Shown piece by piece: positions 36,864 to 44,880 of a DNA stretch of 64,000 nucleotides. The translations under genes were made by a program, and so were the position numbers. This DNA comes from Anaerolineae bacterium (lineage in GTDB: Bacteria > Chloroflexota > Anaerolineae > 4572-78 > J111). How positions within the stretch are numbered: the first letter of the stretch is position 1; every line of letters begins with the position of its first letter. The stretch lies in the NCBI GenBank assembly GCA_023151115.1, contig JAKLJP010000007.1:62001-126000 (forward strand), given 5' to 3'. Under the pieces are notes generated by a model that saw only the letters and a list, made by a program, of their open reading frames with translations, made no database searches and was not told where the DNA came from.

Positions 36864-37874
36864 TCACAATTTGACGACTTCCCCACTTTCGGCGCTCTGG
36901 TAGGCCGCATCTGTCACCCGCATGTTGAGCAGCCCTTCGGCTCCGCCGGGATTGGGCACCCGGCCCAATCGAACGCAGTCCAAAAAGTAGGCCATTTGGG
37001 TATCGTACATGCTTTGTGGGCAGTGCGGTTCGCGCACGGGCGGAAAGCCGGGATCAACTTTTTCGATCTCACCCTGGCCGGGGTGACGTAATAACAGCCG
37101 GGTCGGGAAAATTTGGCCGAAACCGGCGGTACCGTAGAGTTGCGTGGCGGCTTCGGGGCCATCCATGTGCGGCTGCCACCAGCCTGACTCCAGGTAGGAA
37201 ACAGCGTCGTTATCCCAGTTGACGATGATCACACCCGTATCATCTACATCAAAATCGGTGTAGTGCGTGCCAATGCGGGCATAAACGCTGACCGGCTGCG
37301 GGTCGCTCAGCAGAAAACGGGCTGTATCCAGGGCGTGGATGCCCATATCGGCCAACGCGCCGCCGCCGGCAAATTTTTTTTGGGTAAACCAGCCACCCGG
37401 TCCCCAATTGACATGCACCCCGTAGCCTTTGGTGCGGATAATTCGGCCCAGGCGGCCTCGCTCATACTGCTCCTTTAACCACAGCACTTCCGGGTCAAAA
37501 CGCCAGCAGTGCGCCACCATCAACAGCGCGCCCGACTCGCGGCTGGCAGCCATCATCGCCTCGGCTTCGGCGGCGTTCATGGCCATCGGCTTCTCAACCA
37601 TCACGTGTACCCCAGCCTCCAGGGCAGCGATGGTTTCCGGAGCATGCAAATAGTTGGGCGTGCTGACGATGAGCGCATCTACCCCACCGTCTTGCAGCAG
37701 CGCATCCACCGCCCCATATTGACGCGGGATGCCAAACTCGGCGGCGAAGGCAGCCATAGATTCGGGCCGGTGATTGACCACAGCCACCAGTTGAGTATCC
37801 GGCTGAGCCTGGGCCGCCGCTGCGTGAATTTTGGAAATATAGCCGGTACCGGTGAAGGCGATTTTGAGGGTCAT
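36864..37874 (-). CDS. Gfo/Idh/MocA-family sugar oxidoreductase
   Basis: 336 residues from the ATG preceded by TGGAGGAGCAATT; the 12 codons upstream in frame are not supported. The N-terminal Rossmann fold is KIAFTGTGYISKIHAAAAQ, and VMVEKPMAMNAAEAEAM is the family EKP motif. GGGALADMGIHALDTARFLL is the usual substrate-loop helix. Members oxidise or reduce sugars, inositols and their derivatives with NAD(P). It heads the sugar group transcribed leftward. Confidence 0.93.
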   Translation of the reverse strand: MTLKIAFTGTGYISKIHAAAAQAQPDTQLVAVVNHRPESMAAFAAEFGIPRQYGAVDALLQDGGVDALIVSTPNYLHAPETIAALEAGVHVMVEKPMAMNAAEAEAMMAASRESGALLMVAHCWRFDPEVLWLKEQYERGRLGRIIRTKGYGVHVNWGPGGWFTQKKFAGGGALADMGIHALDTARFLLSDPQPVSVYARIGTHYTDFDVDDTGVIIVNWDNDAVSYLESGWWQPHMDGPEAATQLYGTAGFGQIFPTRLLLRHPGQGEIEKVDPGFPPVREPHCPQSMYDTQMAYFLDCVRLGRVPNPGGAEGLLNMRVTDAAYQSAESGEVVKL

Positions 37875-38013
37875 AATTGCTCCTCCATTAAAAATAACCG
37901 TCACCCCCAACCCCTCTCCCAGTGAGAGAGGGGAGGCGCGCCAGCGACGGGGTGAGGGCTTTTCATCGCTGGTGGCGCACCCCAGACCCTTGACGACGCC
38001 TAAAAAAAGCTGT

Positions 38014-38394
38014 TCATGTGGTTAAGCCGACGAGAGATAGGGCGGCCAAAAGAAGCCAAATCGCAATGATAACTCCAGCAGCAGTCCAATTAGTTGGTTT
38101 GCCTTGACTCAGGGTGGCCTGCGCTTGCTCCCGGCACTCCGCCATCACCCCAACCGGAATCATTTTCAAGGCCAGGGCGATACCAAGCGGGATCAGCACC
38201 AAATCATCCAGGTAGCCCAGAACCGGAATAAAATCGGGAATCAGATCAATGGGGCTGAAGGCGTAGGCAACCACAATGGCGGCAAACAGCCGGGCATACC
38301 AGGGCACACGCGGATCACAATAGGCCAGATAAAGCGCGTAGACTTCCCATTTGAGACGCTTGGCTTGTTGTTTCCAGGTCGCGAGAACAACCAT
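38014..38394 (-). CDS. DUF1232 (YkvA-like) membrane protein
   Basis: 126 residues. The diagnostic block is ARLFAAIVVAYAFSPIDLIPDFIPVLGYLDDLVLIPLGI, the DUF1232 signature with its SPIDLIPDFIP motif. A second hydrophobic stretch near the C-terminus (WTAAGVIIAIWLLLAALSLVGL) makes it a small membrane protein. The molecular role of the family is not established. It begins six bases after the stop of the hypothetical gene upstream. Confidence 0.88.
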   Translation of the reverse strand: MVVLATWKQQAKRLKWEVYALYLAYCDPRVPWYARLFAAIVVAYAFSPIDLIPDFIPVLGYLDDLVLIPLGIALALKMIPVGVMAECREQAQATLSQGKPTNWTAAGVIIAIWLLLAALSLVGLTT

Positions 38395-38400
38395 CTTTCT

Positions 38401-38928
38401 TTAAGAGCCACTTTCGGCGAGGACACGAAAAACCTCGACAATACCGGCTTGTAGGATAATCTCGGCCTGACCATCTTTGATCACAATATTTGGTCCCGGC
38501 GCTAAAAGCGGTTGCAAGCGGCCCTGACGCGGTTGGCTAAAACGCAACCGCCCGGCGCAAACTTCAGGGCTGGTATTAATAACAAATAAGAGCGCTTCCC
38601 GGTCATTCCGTTGCACCAAGGTGACGATATGTTCGGCCGGGTCTGCTTCAACTTCAGGTAACAGGTCGTGGTATTTAACTAATTCTTTCATAGTCTGGTT
38701 CTGATTAAGGTGATTGAAGGGGGATTTACCTTCATTACTTATGCTGCGATTGATAATCTTGCAAGCCCAGAGCTCGGCTGAAACAGCGGCTTTGATCGGT
38801 TCTGCGGTGGGATTGGCTTGGTCAATAAAGTCGACGTGACCTTCAGCTATTTTAAGCACAGCCAGACGTTGCCTCTGTCCATCTTCGGTTACCTCATAAA
38901 CCGGCAACAACTCGCCGTTTTCGGCCAT
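38401..38928 (-). CDS. hypothetical protein, all-beta C-terminal half
   Basis: 175 residues that I do not recognise firmly. The C-terminal part (EHIVTLVQRNDREALLFVINTSPEVCAGRLRFSQP...EIILQAGIVEVFRVL) resembles the small beta-sandwich domain that ends many glycosidases, where bound-sugar proteins state their last strand as xVxVFRV. No catalytic domain precedes it. It could be a remnant of a glycosidase or a free-standing domain. It lies directly upstream of the DUF1232 gene with a seven-base gap. Confidence 0.55.
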   Translation of the reverse strand: MAENGELLPVYEVTEDGQRQRLAVLKIAEGHVDFIDQANPTAEPIKAAVSAELWACKIINRSISNEGKSPFNHLNQNQTMKELVKYHDLLPEVEADPAEHIVTLVQRNDREALLFVINTSPEVCAGRLRFSQPRQGRLQPLLAPGPNIVIKDGQAEIILQAGIVEVFRVLAESGS

Positions 38929-39130
38929 AATTTTACCTTATTCTTCATAATACGTCCATTACCAAGCTATCGGTATTATGCCCACCCAGAGACAAAGCTA
39001 ACCCTGCGCCATTTTCCCCATCGTGCCGTGATTAAGCAGATTATACGCTTTGATTCATCCGACCTGTTTTGACAGAGAAACAGAGCTATGATACTATTTC
39101 AACATTAAACCATTCAACATCAAACGGACA

Positions 39131-39616
39131 ATGCCAACTCATTATCCAGGAAATACCCAGGAAGTTCTCGCTCTCAATACATTGATTAAACTGACTCGCG
39201 CCGCCGAGTCTATCCTGGCTCGTTTGCAGCGCCAGGGCGCCATGGCTCACCTGACCATCAGCCAATTTGGCGTGTTGGAATCGCTCTATCACCTCGGCCC
39301 TATGTGCCCCAGCGACCTATCTACCAAACTGTTGAAAAGCGGCGGTAACATTACCCTGGTCCTTGATAACCTGGAAAAACAAGGACTGGTACAGCGTGAG
39401 CGCGATACCGAAGATCGCCGCATGATTATTGTGTCACTTACCCCGGCCGGCTATGATTTGATTAGCACAATTTTCCCGGCCCATGTTGCCGCTGTTGTCG
39501 AAGAAATGAGTTATCTCACCCCCGAAGAACAACAATTATTAGGCGATCTGTGCCTAAAACTGGGTAAGCCGGAAAAAAATAAGCCGATGAAGCCGGGCAT
39601 CTTTTTTGATACTTGA
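39131..39616 (+). CDS. MarR-family transcriptional regulator
   Basis: 161 residues. The winged helix is visible as LTISQFGVLESLYHLGPMCPSDLSTKLLKSGGNITLVLDNLEKQGLVQRERDTEDRRMIIVSLTPAG, ending with the typical wing DRR. MarR dimers usually repress an adjacent gene and respond to phenolics or oxidants. It is divergent from the hypothetical gene at 38928. A second, clearly different MarR gene follows. Confidence 0.93.
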   Translation: MPTHYPGNTQEVLALNTLIKLTRAAESILARLQRQGAMAHLTISQFGVLESLYHLGPMCPSDLSTKLLKSGGNITLVLDNLEKQGLVQRERDTEDRRMIIVSLTPAGYDLISTIFPAHVAAVVEEMSYLTPEEQQLLGDLCLKLGKPEKNKPMKPGIFFDT

Positions 39617-39645
39617 CATCAGCCCGGTTTTCTGATGCCATTGAA

Positions 39646-39657
39646 TTAGACGGCTAA
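39646..39657. promoter_or_regulatory. MarR operator candidate TTAG-N4-CTAA
   Basis: TTAGACGGCTAA is an inverted repeat 33 bases before the second MarR gene. The same half-sites recur after that gene at 40146-40157 and, with one mismatch, at 40161-40172. Confidence 0.65.
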
Positions 39658-39689
39658 CTAAACCATTCCGGGCAAGCAGGCTTAACCTT

Positions 39690-40127
39690 TTGAGTGAAAA
39701 ACCAACCTCTGACAGCATCAGCTATTTGCTGTTGCAAACCTGCAAAGCTCACCGCGCTCTGGCTGAAAAGTTATGGTCTGAAATTGGCTTGCATGTCGGT
39801 CAGGATATGATTTTGCGCCAATTGTGGCCGGCAGAGGGTTGTACTCAATCTGAATTAGCCGACCGGCTGTGTATCCAACCCGCGACGGTGACCAAAATGT
39901 TGCAGCGAATGGAGCAAACCCACCTGGTCGAGCGCCGGGGCGACCCTGAAGACCAGCGAATATCACGGGTTTACCTCACGGATCAGGGCCGCGCGCTGCT
40001 TGAACCTTATGAAGAAGCCTGGGCCAAGCTAGAGCATTACCTCATCGAGGGCTTGAGCCTGGAAGAGCGAGTCTTGCTGCGCCGTTTACTGCTACAGATG
40101 CGCGACAATTTGAGCAAGCAAATGTAA
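39690..40127 (+). CDS. MarR-family transcriptional regulator, second
   Basis: 145 residues. The start is TTG (TTGAGTGAAAAACC), as no ATG fits upstream of the conserved fold. The winged helix is GCTQSELADRLCIQPATVTKMLQRMEQTHLVERRGDPEDQRISRVYLTDQG. Matching inverted repeats TTAG-N4-CTAA lie on both sides of the gene, suggesting self-control and control of the downstream DoxX-like locus. MarR-DoxX pairs are a common quinone/oxidant-response arrangement. Confidence 0.9.
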   Translation: MSEKPTSDSISYLLLQTCKAHRALAEKLWSEIGLHVGQDMILRQLWPAEGCTQSELADRLCIQPATVTKMLQRMEQTHLVERRGDPEDQRISRVYLTDQGRALLEPYEEAWAKLEHYLIEGLSLEERVLLRRLLLQMRDNLSKQM

Positions 40128-40145
40128 AATTTTTTACCCGTATAG

Positions 40146-40172
40146 TTAGCCGACTAAATATCAGCCGTCTAA
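40146..40172. promoter_or_regulatory. paired MarR operator candidates before the DoxX-like remnant
   Basis: TTAGCCGACTAA (40146-40157) is a palindromic site, followed in phase by TCAGCCGTCTAA (40161-40172), one base off the same pattern. Confidence 0.65.
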
Positions 40173-40223
40173 ATAAACTACGGATCTCTTCACCTTTTTT
40201 TAAATGCAGAAGAGAGAATAGTT

Positions 40224-40420
40224 ATGAAGCACATTCTGCCCTGGTTGACTCCTTTAGCTGCAGGGGTCTAATGATTGTAACGGGGAGCGCCAGCGCATTT
40301 CATCTGTCCAGGGGCGAGACAGGTAACGCGATCTTCACGGCTGTCCTATTTGTGCTCGTCACGTTTGTGGCCTATTTGCGCTGGAAGGTAAAACCCCTCG
40401 CAGCCCGAAAAATAGCCTGA
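40224..40420 (+). pseudogene. DoxX-like membrane protein remnant with a frameshift
   Basis: An ATG frame reads MKHILPWLTPLAAG and stops at once; a second frame from 40271 reads LMIVTGSASAFHLSRGETGN then TAVLFVLVTFVAYLRWKV. Adding one G to the GGGG run at 40263-40266 joins them into AAGGLMIVTG. The joined sequence matches the C-terminal half of DoxX-like proteins (PWLTPLAA, FHLRRGE, then a membrane segment). The N-terminal half is absent. So this is a truncated and frameshifted gene, or partly a sequencing error. The rest of the 524-bp gap (40128-40651) holds MarR sites and an imperfect TTCCAATC repeat hairpin at 40555-40635. Confidence 0.7.
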
Positions 40421-40651
40421 GCCTGCCCATAAGTACAGTTTACCCCTACACTTTTGAATGAGGGTAAATCTATCTTTTGGCTGATGGTTAAACGGTCTCT
40501 TTGGGTTAGACTCTCTCATGACTTTTGACTGCAAGCAAAATTCGGTCAAGTGTCGGAAGACTGAAAGAAGGAGGATTGGATGTTGGACAATGGCCCATCT
40601 TACCCTTCCAATCTTCCAATCCTTCCCATCATCTAATCAAGGAGAAATATC

Positions 40652-42055
40652 GTGACAAAACAGAATCATTCGACATTGCTAGAAGCTAACCCAAGCACCC
40701 TCTCCATTCCGCAGCTTCGCGCTGCGCTCAACGGGCGAGTGGTTGCGCCAGAGGATGCCGGATACGACAAAGCACGGACCGTCTTTTACGGCGGGATTGA
40801 CCACCGGCCGGCGGTCATCATCCGGGCCGGGGATGCGACCGACGTGGCACGCGTTGTCTCGCTGGCGCGAGAGACTGGGCTGGAACTGTCCATCCGCAGC
40901 GGCGGTCACAGCCTTGCCGGTCACAGTATTACCAACGGCGGGATTATGCTCGACCTTTCGCCCATGCGGGCGCTGGATATTGACGTAGAGCGCCGCACGG
41001 CCTGGGCAGAGACGGGGTTGACGGCGGGTGAATACACCACTGCGGCAGGAGCCTACGGTCTGGCCACCGGGTTCGGCGACACCGGCTCGGTGGGCATCGG
41101 GGGGATCACCCTGAGCGGCGGCGTCGGCTACCTGGTCCGCAAGTACGGACTTACCATTGACGACCTCCTGGCCGCCGAGATCGTAACCGCTGACGGCCAG
41201 CTCCTGCGGGTAGATGCCGAAACGCACCCGGATCTGTTCTGGGCCATCCGCGGCGGCGGCGGCAACTTCGGCGTGGCCACCCGCTTCAAATTTCGGCTGC
41301 ACCCGCTCGAAACAGTTGTGGGTGGGATGCTGCTGCTGCCGGCAACGCCCGACATCATCGCCTCGTTTGTGGCCGAGGCAGAGGCCGCGCCGGAGGAGCT
41401 TTCGATCATCGCCAACATCATGCCGGCCCCACCCATGCCCTTCGTGCCTGCCGAACACCACGGCCAGCTTATCATTATGGCCTTGATCTGCTATGCCGGC
41501 CCTGCGGACGCCGGCGAGCGCGCCCTTGCGCCGTTCCGGGCGCTGGCTACACCCATCGCCGATATGCTCCGGCCCATGCGCTACCCGGAGATCTACCCTC
41601 CCGAAGAGGAGGGCTTCCATCCGGTCGCAGTAGTGCGGACGATGTTTGTTGACGCCATCACTCGTCGTGAGGCAGAGACCATCATTGACTATATCCGCGC
41701 CGGAACTGCGCCGATGCGGGTCGCCCAACTCCGGGTATTGGGCGGAGCGATGGCCCGCGTGCCAGGCGATGCCACCGCCTTTGCCCACCGGGGGCGACGG
41801 CTCATGGTGAATGTCGCCGCGCTCTACCAGCGTCCGGATGAGGCAGTGCTGCACGAAGCCTGGGTTACTGGCTTGGCGGCGGCGCTGCGCCAGGGTGAGC
41901 CTGGTGCTTATGTCGGCTTCCTCGGCAAAGATGGTTCAGCCCGCATTCGCGAAGCCTATCCGGGACCAACCTGGGACCGGCTTGTGGCGATCAAACGCCG
42001 CTACGACCCGACCAACCTCTTCCGGCTCAACCAGAACATCCAGCCGGCGGACTAG
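40652..42055 (+). CDS. BBE-type FAD-linked oxidoreductase
   Basis: 467 residues of the vanillyl-alcohol-oxidase/berberine-bridge superfamily. The FAD domain has LELSIRSGGHSLAGHSITNGGIMLDLSPM, where the His of GGHS is the usual covalent flavin link, and DTGSVGIGGITLSGGVGYLVRKYGL. The C-terminal BBE segment YPGPTWDRLVAIKRRYDPTNLFRLNQNI is complete. Bacterial members include sugar and lactone oxidases and McrA-like drug oxidases. No signal peptide is visible. AAGGAGAAATATC precedes the start, which is GTG. Substrate unknown. Confidence 0.9.
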   Translation: MTKQNHSTLLEANPSTLSIPQLRAALNGRVVAPEDAGYDKARTVFYGGIDHRPAVIIRAGDATDVARVVSLARETGLELSIRSGGHSLAGHSITNGGIMLDLSPMRALDIDVERRTAWAETGLTAGEYTTAAGAYGLATGFGDTGSVGIGGITLSGGVGYLVRKYGLTIDDLLAAEIVTADGQLLRVDAETHPDLFWAIRGGGGNFGVATRFKFRLHPLETVVGGMLLLPATPDIIASFVAEAEAAPEELSIIANIMPAPPMPFVPAEHHGQLIIMALICYAGPADAGERALAPFRALATPIADMLRPMRYPEIYPPEEEGFHPVAVVRTMFVDAITRREAETIIDYIRAGTAPMRVAQLRVLGGAMARVPGDATAFAHRGRRLMVNVAALYQRPDEAVLHEAWVTGLAAALRQGEPGAYVGFLGKDGSARIREAYPGPTWDRLVAIKRRYDPTNLFRLNQNIQPAD

Positions 42056-42083
42056 CCGGGTACTAAAAACTAAAACGTGTTGC

Positions 42084-42129
42084 GTCTTGCGTCTTACGTG
42101 TTCCGTTTATTTCACGTAAGACGCAAGAC
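42084..42129. repeat. GCGTCTT-heptad hairpin
   Basis: GTCTTGCGTCTTACGTG (42084-42100) and its exact complement (42113-42129) form a 17-bp stem. It follows the BBE oxidase stop and may end transcription. Confidence 0.88.
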
Positions 42130-42140
42130 GAGCATTGGAT

Positions 42141-42257
42141 AATTATTTGGCTCATGTATAGAACAAGTGCAATTTAGCGGAGGCGGCTCCCACGCCGCCG
42201 AGGGCCGGGCGTGGGAGCCCGGCCTGCTTTGCACTAGTACTTAACATGAGCCAATTA
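42141..42257. repeat. 117-bp element with inverted ends
   Basis: Ends TTGGCTCATGT and ACATGAGCCAA are perfect inverted copies; inside, GGCTCCCACGCC pairs with GGCGTGGGAGCC. It looks like a small non-coding mobile-type hairpin element. Confidence 0.8.
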
Positions 42258-42298
42258 TTTTTGGAAATGCCTACCGTAAGAATGAGGATTTCTTGACT

Positions 42299-43267
42299 AT
42301 GACCCGCCAAAGCATGCAGGCCATCCGCGTTCACCAGTATGGTGGGCCGGAACAGCTCAAACTGGAAGAGGTTCCCCGTCCTCAACCCCGGGCGGGCGAA
42401 GTGCTGATTCGAGTTCATGCCGCCGGTGTACTTCCGGCGGAGTGGAAAATGCGGCAGGGCTTCTTTAAAGATGTTTTCCCTATCTCGTTTCCCTATATCC
42501 CCGGCTCGGCGGTGGCCGGGGTGGTGGAAGAGGTTGGCCCTGGAGTGACTACATTCCAGAAAGGGCAGGCTGTTTTTGGCCGAACCACAAATGGAGCCTA
42601 CGCCGAGTACACGACAACTGCGGTAGAACCTCCGGCGCTTACCCCCCAAACATTCAGCCTGCTGGCACTCAAGCCTGATGCGCTCAGTTTTGACGAAGCG
42701 GCCACGCTCTCAGGCGGAGCCACAATTGCCTGGACGGCGCTCTTTGAGGATGGCGCTCTGCAAGCCGGCCAGCGAGTCTTGATTCACGGGGCAGCCGGTG
42801 GGGTCGGTTTGTACGCGGTCCAGTTTGCCAAGTGGAAGGGGGCGCAGGTGATAGCCACCGCCTCAACCGCCAATGTGGGCTTTGTGCGTTCCCTGGGCGC
42901 GGAAACCGTCGTTGATTATACCGTCACTCCTTTTGAGCAGGCGGCACATGAGGTAGACCTGGTGTTGGACACGATAGGGGGAGAGACTCTCCAACGTTCT
43001 ATGAACCTAGTCAGACCCGGCGGAACGCTGGTCTCTCTCCTGGAGCAACCGTCCCCAGAGAAGGCTCAGAAACGCGGTATTCGGGCCATGAAAAATGCAG
43101 TAACACCTACCAGCGACACGTTGCAGATGATTGCCCGGTTAATGATCGAAGGGCAGGTCAGAGCCGTGATTGGCAAAATTTTCCCCCTGCACGAAGCTCG
43201 CCAGGCCCATGAACTCAGCCAGACGGGTCATGGGCACGGACGCATTGTGCTGCATATTGCCGACTAA
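42299..43267 (+). CDS. NADPH:quinone reductase-like MDR oxidoreductase
   Basis: 322 residues from ATG with GAGGA ten bases upstream; a TTG two codons earlier is possible. The MDR fold is marked by QAIRVHQYGGPEQLKLEEVP at the start and QRVLIHGAAGGVGLYAVQFAK at the cofactor site. No zinc ligands are present, fitting the quinone-reductase/zeta-crystallin branch, which reduces quinones or enones with NADPH. Downstream genes follow closely. Confidence 0.92.
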   Translation: MTRQSMQAIRVHQYGGPEQLKLEEVPRPQPRAGEVLIRVHAAGVLPAEWKMRQGFFKDVFPISFPYIPGSAVAGVVEEVGPGVTTFQKGQAVFGRTTNGAYAEYTTTAVEPPALTPQTFSLLALKPDALSFDEAATLSGGATIAWTALFEDGALQAGQRVLIHGAAGGVGLYAVQFAKWKGAQVIATASTANVGFVRSLGAETVVDYTVTPFEQAAHEVDLVLDTIGGETLQRSMNLVRPGGTLVSLLEQPSPEKAQKRGIRAMKNAVTPTSDTLQMIARLMIEGQVRAVIGKIFPLHEARQAHELSQTGHGHGRIVLHIAD

Positions 43268-43282
43268 ATAAAGGAAAGAGCT

Positions 43283-43693
43283 ATGTTTTCCGAAGCAGAA
43301 ATGAGTTATCTTAAAAGTCAACATCTGGCCCGGCTGGCCACCGTTTCCAGGGAGGGCCAGCCGACAGTGGATGCAGTCGGGTTTGAGTTTGATAGAGCGC
43401 GTTTTTATATCGGTGGCATAGCATTGCCAGCCTCACGCAAATATAAAAATGTGGCCGCCGGCAATCACAAGGTGTCGCTCATTATTGACGACCTGGTATC
43501 AGTTCAGCCCAGGCAACCGCGCCAAATCAAAGTGCATGGCCTGGCAGAAATTGTAGAGTGGGCCGGGCGATTTGGGCAACAGGAGTACATCGCCATCACC
43601 CCAACCGTATCGTGGAGCTTTGGTATCGAGGAGCGTGAAGACTTCCAGGAGGGCAAATTTACGCCGAAGAAGATTGTTTGGACAGAAGTATGA
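43283..43693 (+). CDS. PPOX-class flavoprotein, probably F420-dependent
   Basis: 136 residues of the pyridoxamine-phosphate-oxidase split-barrel fold. The N-terminus EAEMSYLKSQHLARLATVSREGQPTVDAVGFEFD and the SFGIE motif near the end are typical of the PPOX class F420-dependent oxidoreductases. AAAGGAAAGAGCT precedes the ATG. It lies 15 bases after the quinone reductase and overlaps the methyltransferase start by four bases. An FMN-binding role remains possible. Confidence 0.85.
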   Translation: MFSEAEMSYLKSQHLARLATVSREGQPTVDAVGFEFDRARFYIGGIALPASRKYKNVAAGNHKVSLIIDDLVSVQPRQPRQIKVHGLAEIVEWAGRFGQQEYIAITPTVSWSFGIEEREDFQEGKFTPKKIVWTEV

Positions 43694-44220
43694 ACCATAC
43701 CGATCACGTCAACTTGCTGCGCAGGGGTGTACCTGCCGCCGCCGGCGTTTGGGCCGACTTCGGCTCAGGAACGGGGGCGTTTACCCTGGCCCTGGCCGAG
43801 TTGCTCGGCCCAGGCGGAGAAATCTACTCCGTGGACAAAGACCGGGGGGCGCTGCGGGCGCAGGAGCAGGCCATGCAAGCCCGGTTTCCGCAAACTACCG
43901 TCCACTACCTGGCTGCCGACTTTACCCAACCGCTCGATTTGCCCCTGCTGGCTGGCCTCGTGCTGGCCAACGCGCTCCATTTTCAGAACTATGCTGCCCA
44001 GGCTGAGGTGATCCGCCGGCTCAAAAGCTACCTGTGTCCCGGCGGGCGCTTGATTCTGGTTGAGTACAACGTGGACCGGGGCAACATGTGGGTACCGCAC
44101 CCGCTCTCCTATCAAAGCTGGGCGAAACTGGCCCGCGAATGTGGCTTTACCCACACCCAACTCCTGGCGACAAAACCGAGCCGGTTTTTGCAAGAGATTT
44201 ATGCCGCAGTGAGTTGGTAG
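43690..44220 (+). CDS. class I SAM-dependent methyltransferase
   Basis: 176 residues from the ATG that overlaps the upstream stop (ATGA). Motif I is WADFGSGTGAFTLALAELLG, followed by IYSVDKD and GLVLANALHF (motif post-II). CPGGRLILVEYNVDRG is the usual motif III strand. It methylates a small molecule; the substrate is unknown. The frame is open four codons further upstream at a TTG, but the ATGA overlap is preferred. Confidence 0.9.
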   Translation: MNHTDHVNLLRRGVPAAAGVWADFGSGTGAFTLALAELLGPGGEIYSVDKDRGALRAQEQAMQARFPQTTVHYLAADFTQPLDLPLLAGLVLANALHFQNYAAQAEVIRRLKSYLCPGGRLILVEYNVDRGNMWVPHPLSYQSWAKLARECGFTHTQLLATKPSRFLQEIYAAVSW

Positions 44221-44241
44221 ATATTCATAAGGAAGGTAACG

Positions 44242-44583
44242 ATGTCAATCCGTGGGGCGAAGGAACAGATAACGCAGGCGATTTTAACCTGGGAGGGCGT
44301 CACCGCCCATACCCATCGTTTTGGGGGAACGGAATTTCGAGTAGGGCGGCGAGAAATTGGCCACATCCACGGCGACACCCTGGTAGATATTCCCTTCCCC
44401 AAAAAAGTACGAGATGAGCTTGTCGCCGCCGGGCAGGCCGAACCCCATCACATCTTGCCGGAGAGCGGCTGGATCAGTTTTTACCTCCGCGAACCCACCG
44501 ACGTCGAGCGAGCCATTGACCTTTTCCGCCAATCGCTTGAATTGGCGCTGAAACAACGGTCTAAAACTAACCCCTCGCGCTAA
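44242..44583 (+). CDS. DUF5519 (luciferase-like) family protein
   Basis: 113 residues. It matches the small luciferase-domain/DUF5519 family by VTAHTHRFGGTEFRVGRREIGHIHGDTLVDIPFP and HHILPESGWISFYL. The family has no established activity. AAGGAAGGTAACG precedes the ATG, 21 bases after the methyltransferase, so it belongs to the same operon. Confidence 0.8.
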   Translation: MSIRGAKEQITQAILTWEGVTAHTHRFGGTEFRVGRREIGHIHGDTLVDIPFPKKVRDELVAAGQAEPHHILPESGWISFYLREPTDVERAIDLFRQSLELALKQRSKTNPSR

Positions 44584-44616
44584 AATTTTTAACCTCATTT
44601 TTGACTCCCACAAGTT

Positions 44617-44788
44617 CCCTAACCTGGACGAGCCAGAACCAAAAAGGAACACAGAGTTGCGCAGAGATTTCACAGAGACACGCAGAGAAGCGATAAAAAT
44701 TTCTCTGTGGGACTTTGTGACTTCTCCGTGTCCCTCTGTGTAATAATTTCTTGCTCACTGTACAAGAATCTGACTCATAAGGTACTAA
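44617..44788. repeat. 172-bp dispersed repeat, copy 2 (reverse orientation)
   Basis: Reverse complement of 8484-8655, equal in length with about 8 substitutions (about 95% identical). It fills most of the 297-bp gap before the WYL regulator; no gene is seen in it. Confidence 0.9.
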
Positions 44789-44880
44789 AAACTCAAGGAT
44801 AATTACGTCAGGAATTGACGTATACTTAAGATAGAATAAGCTTGTAGATCATTCAGTTAATGATCTTGAGGAAGAAGTGT

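Noticed and set aside
40679..41854. 391-residue antisense frame in the BBE oxidase gene
   Set aside because: It has low-complexity composition typical of shadows and lies wholly within a clear gene.
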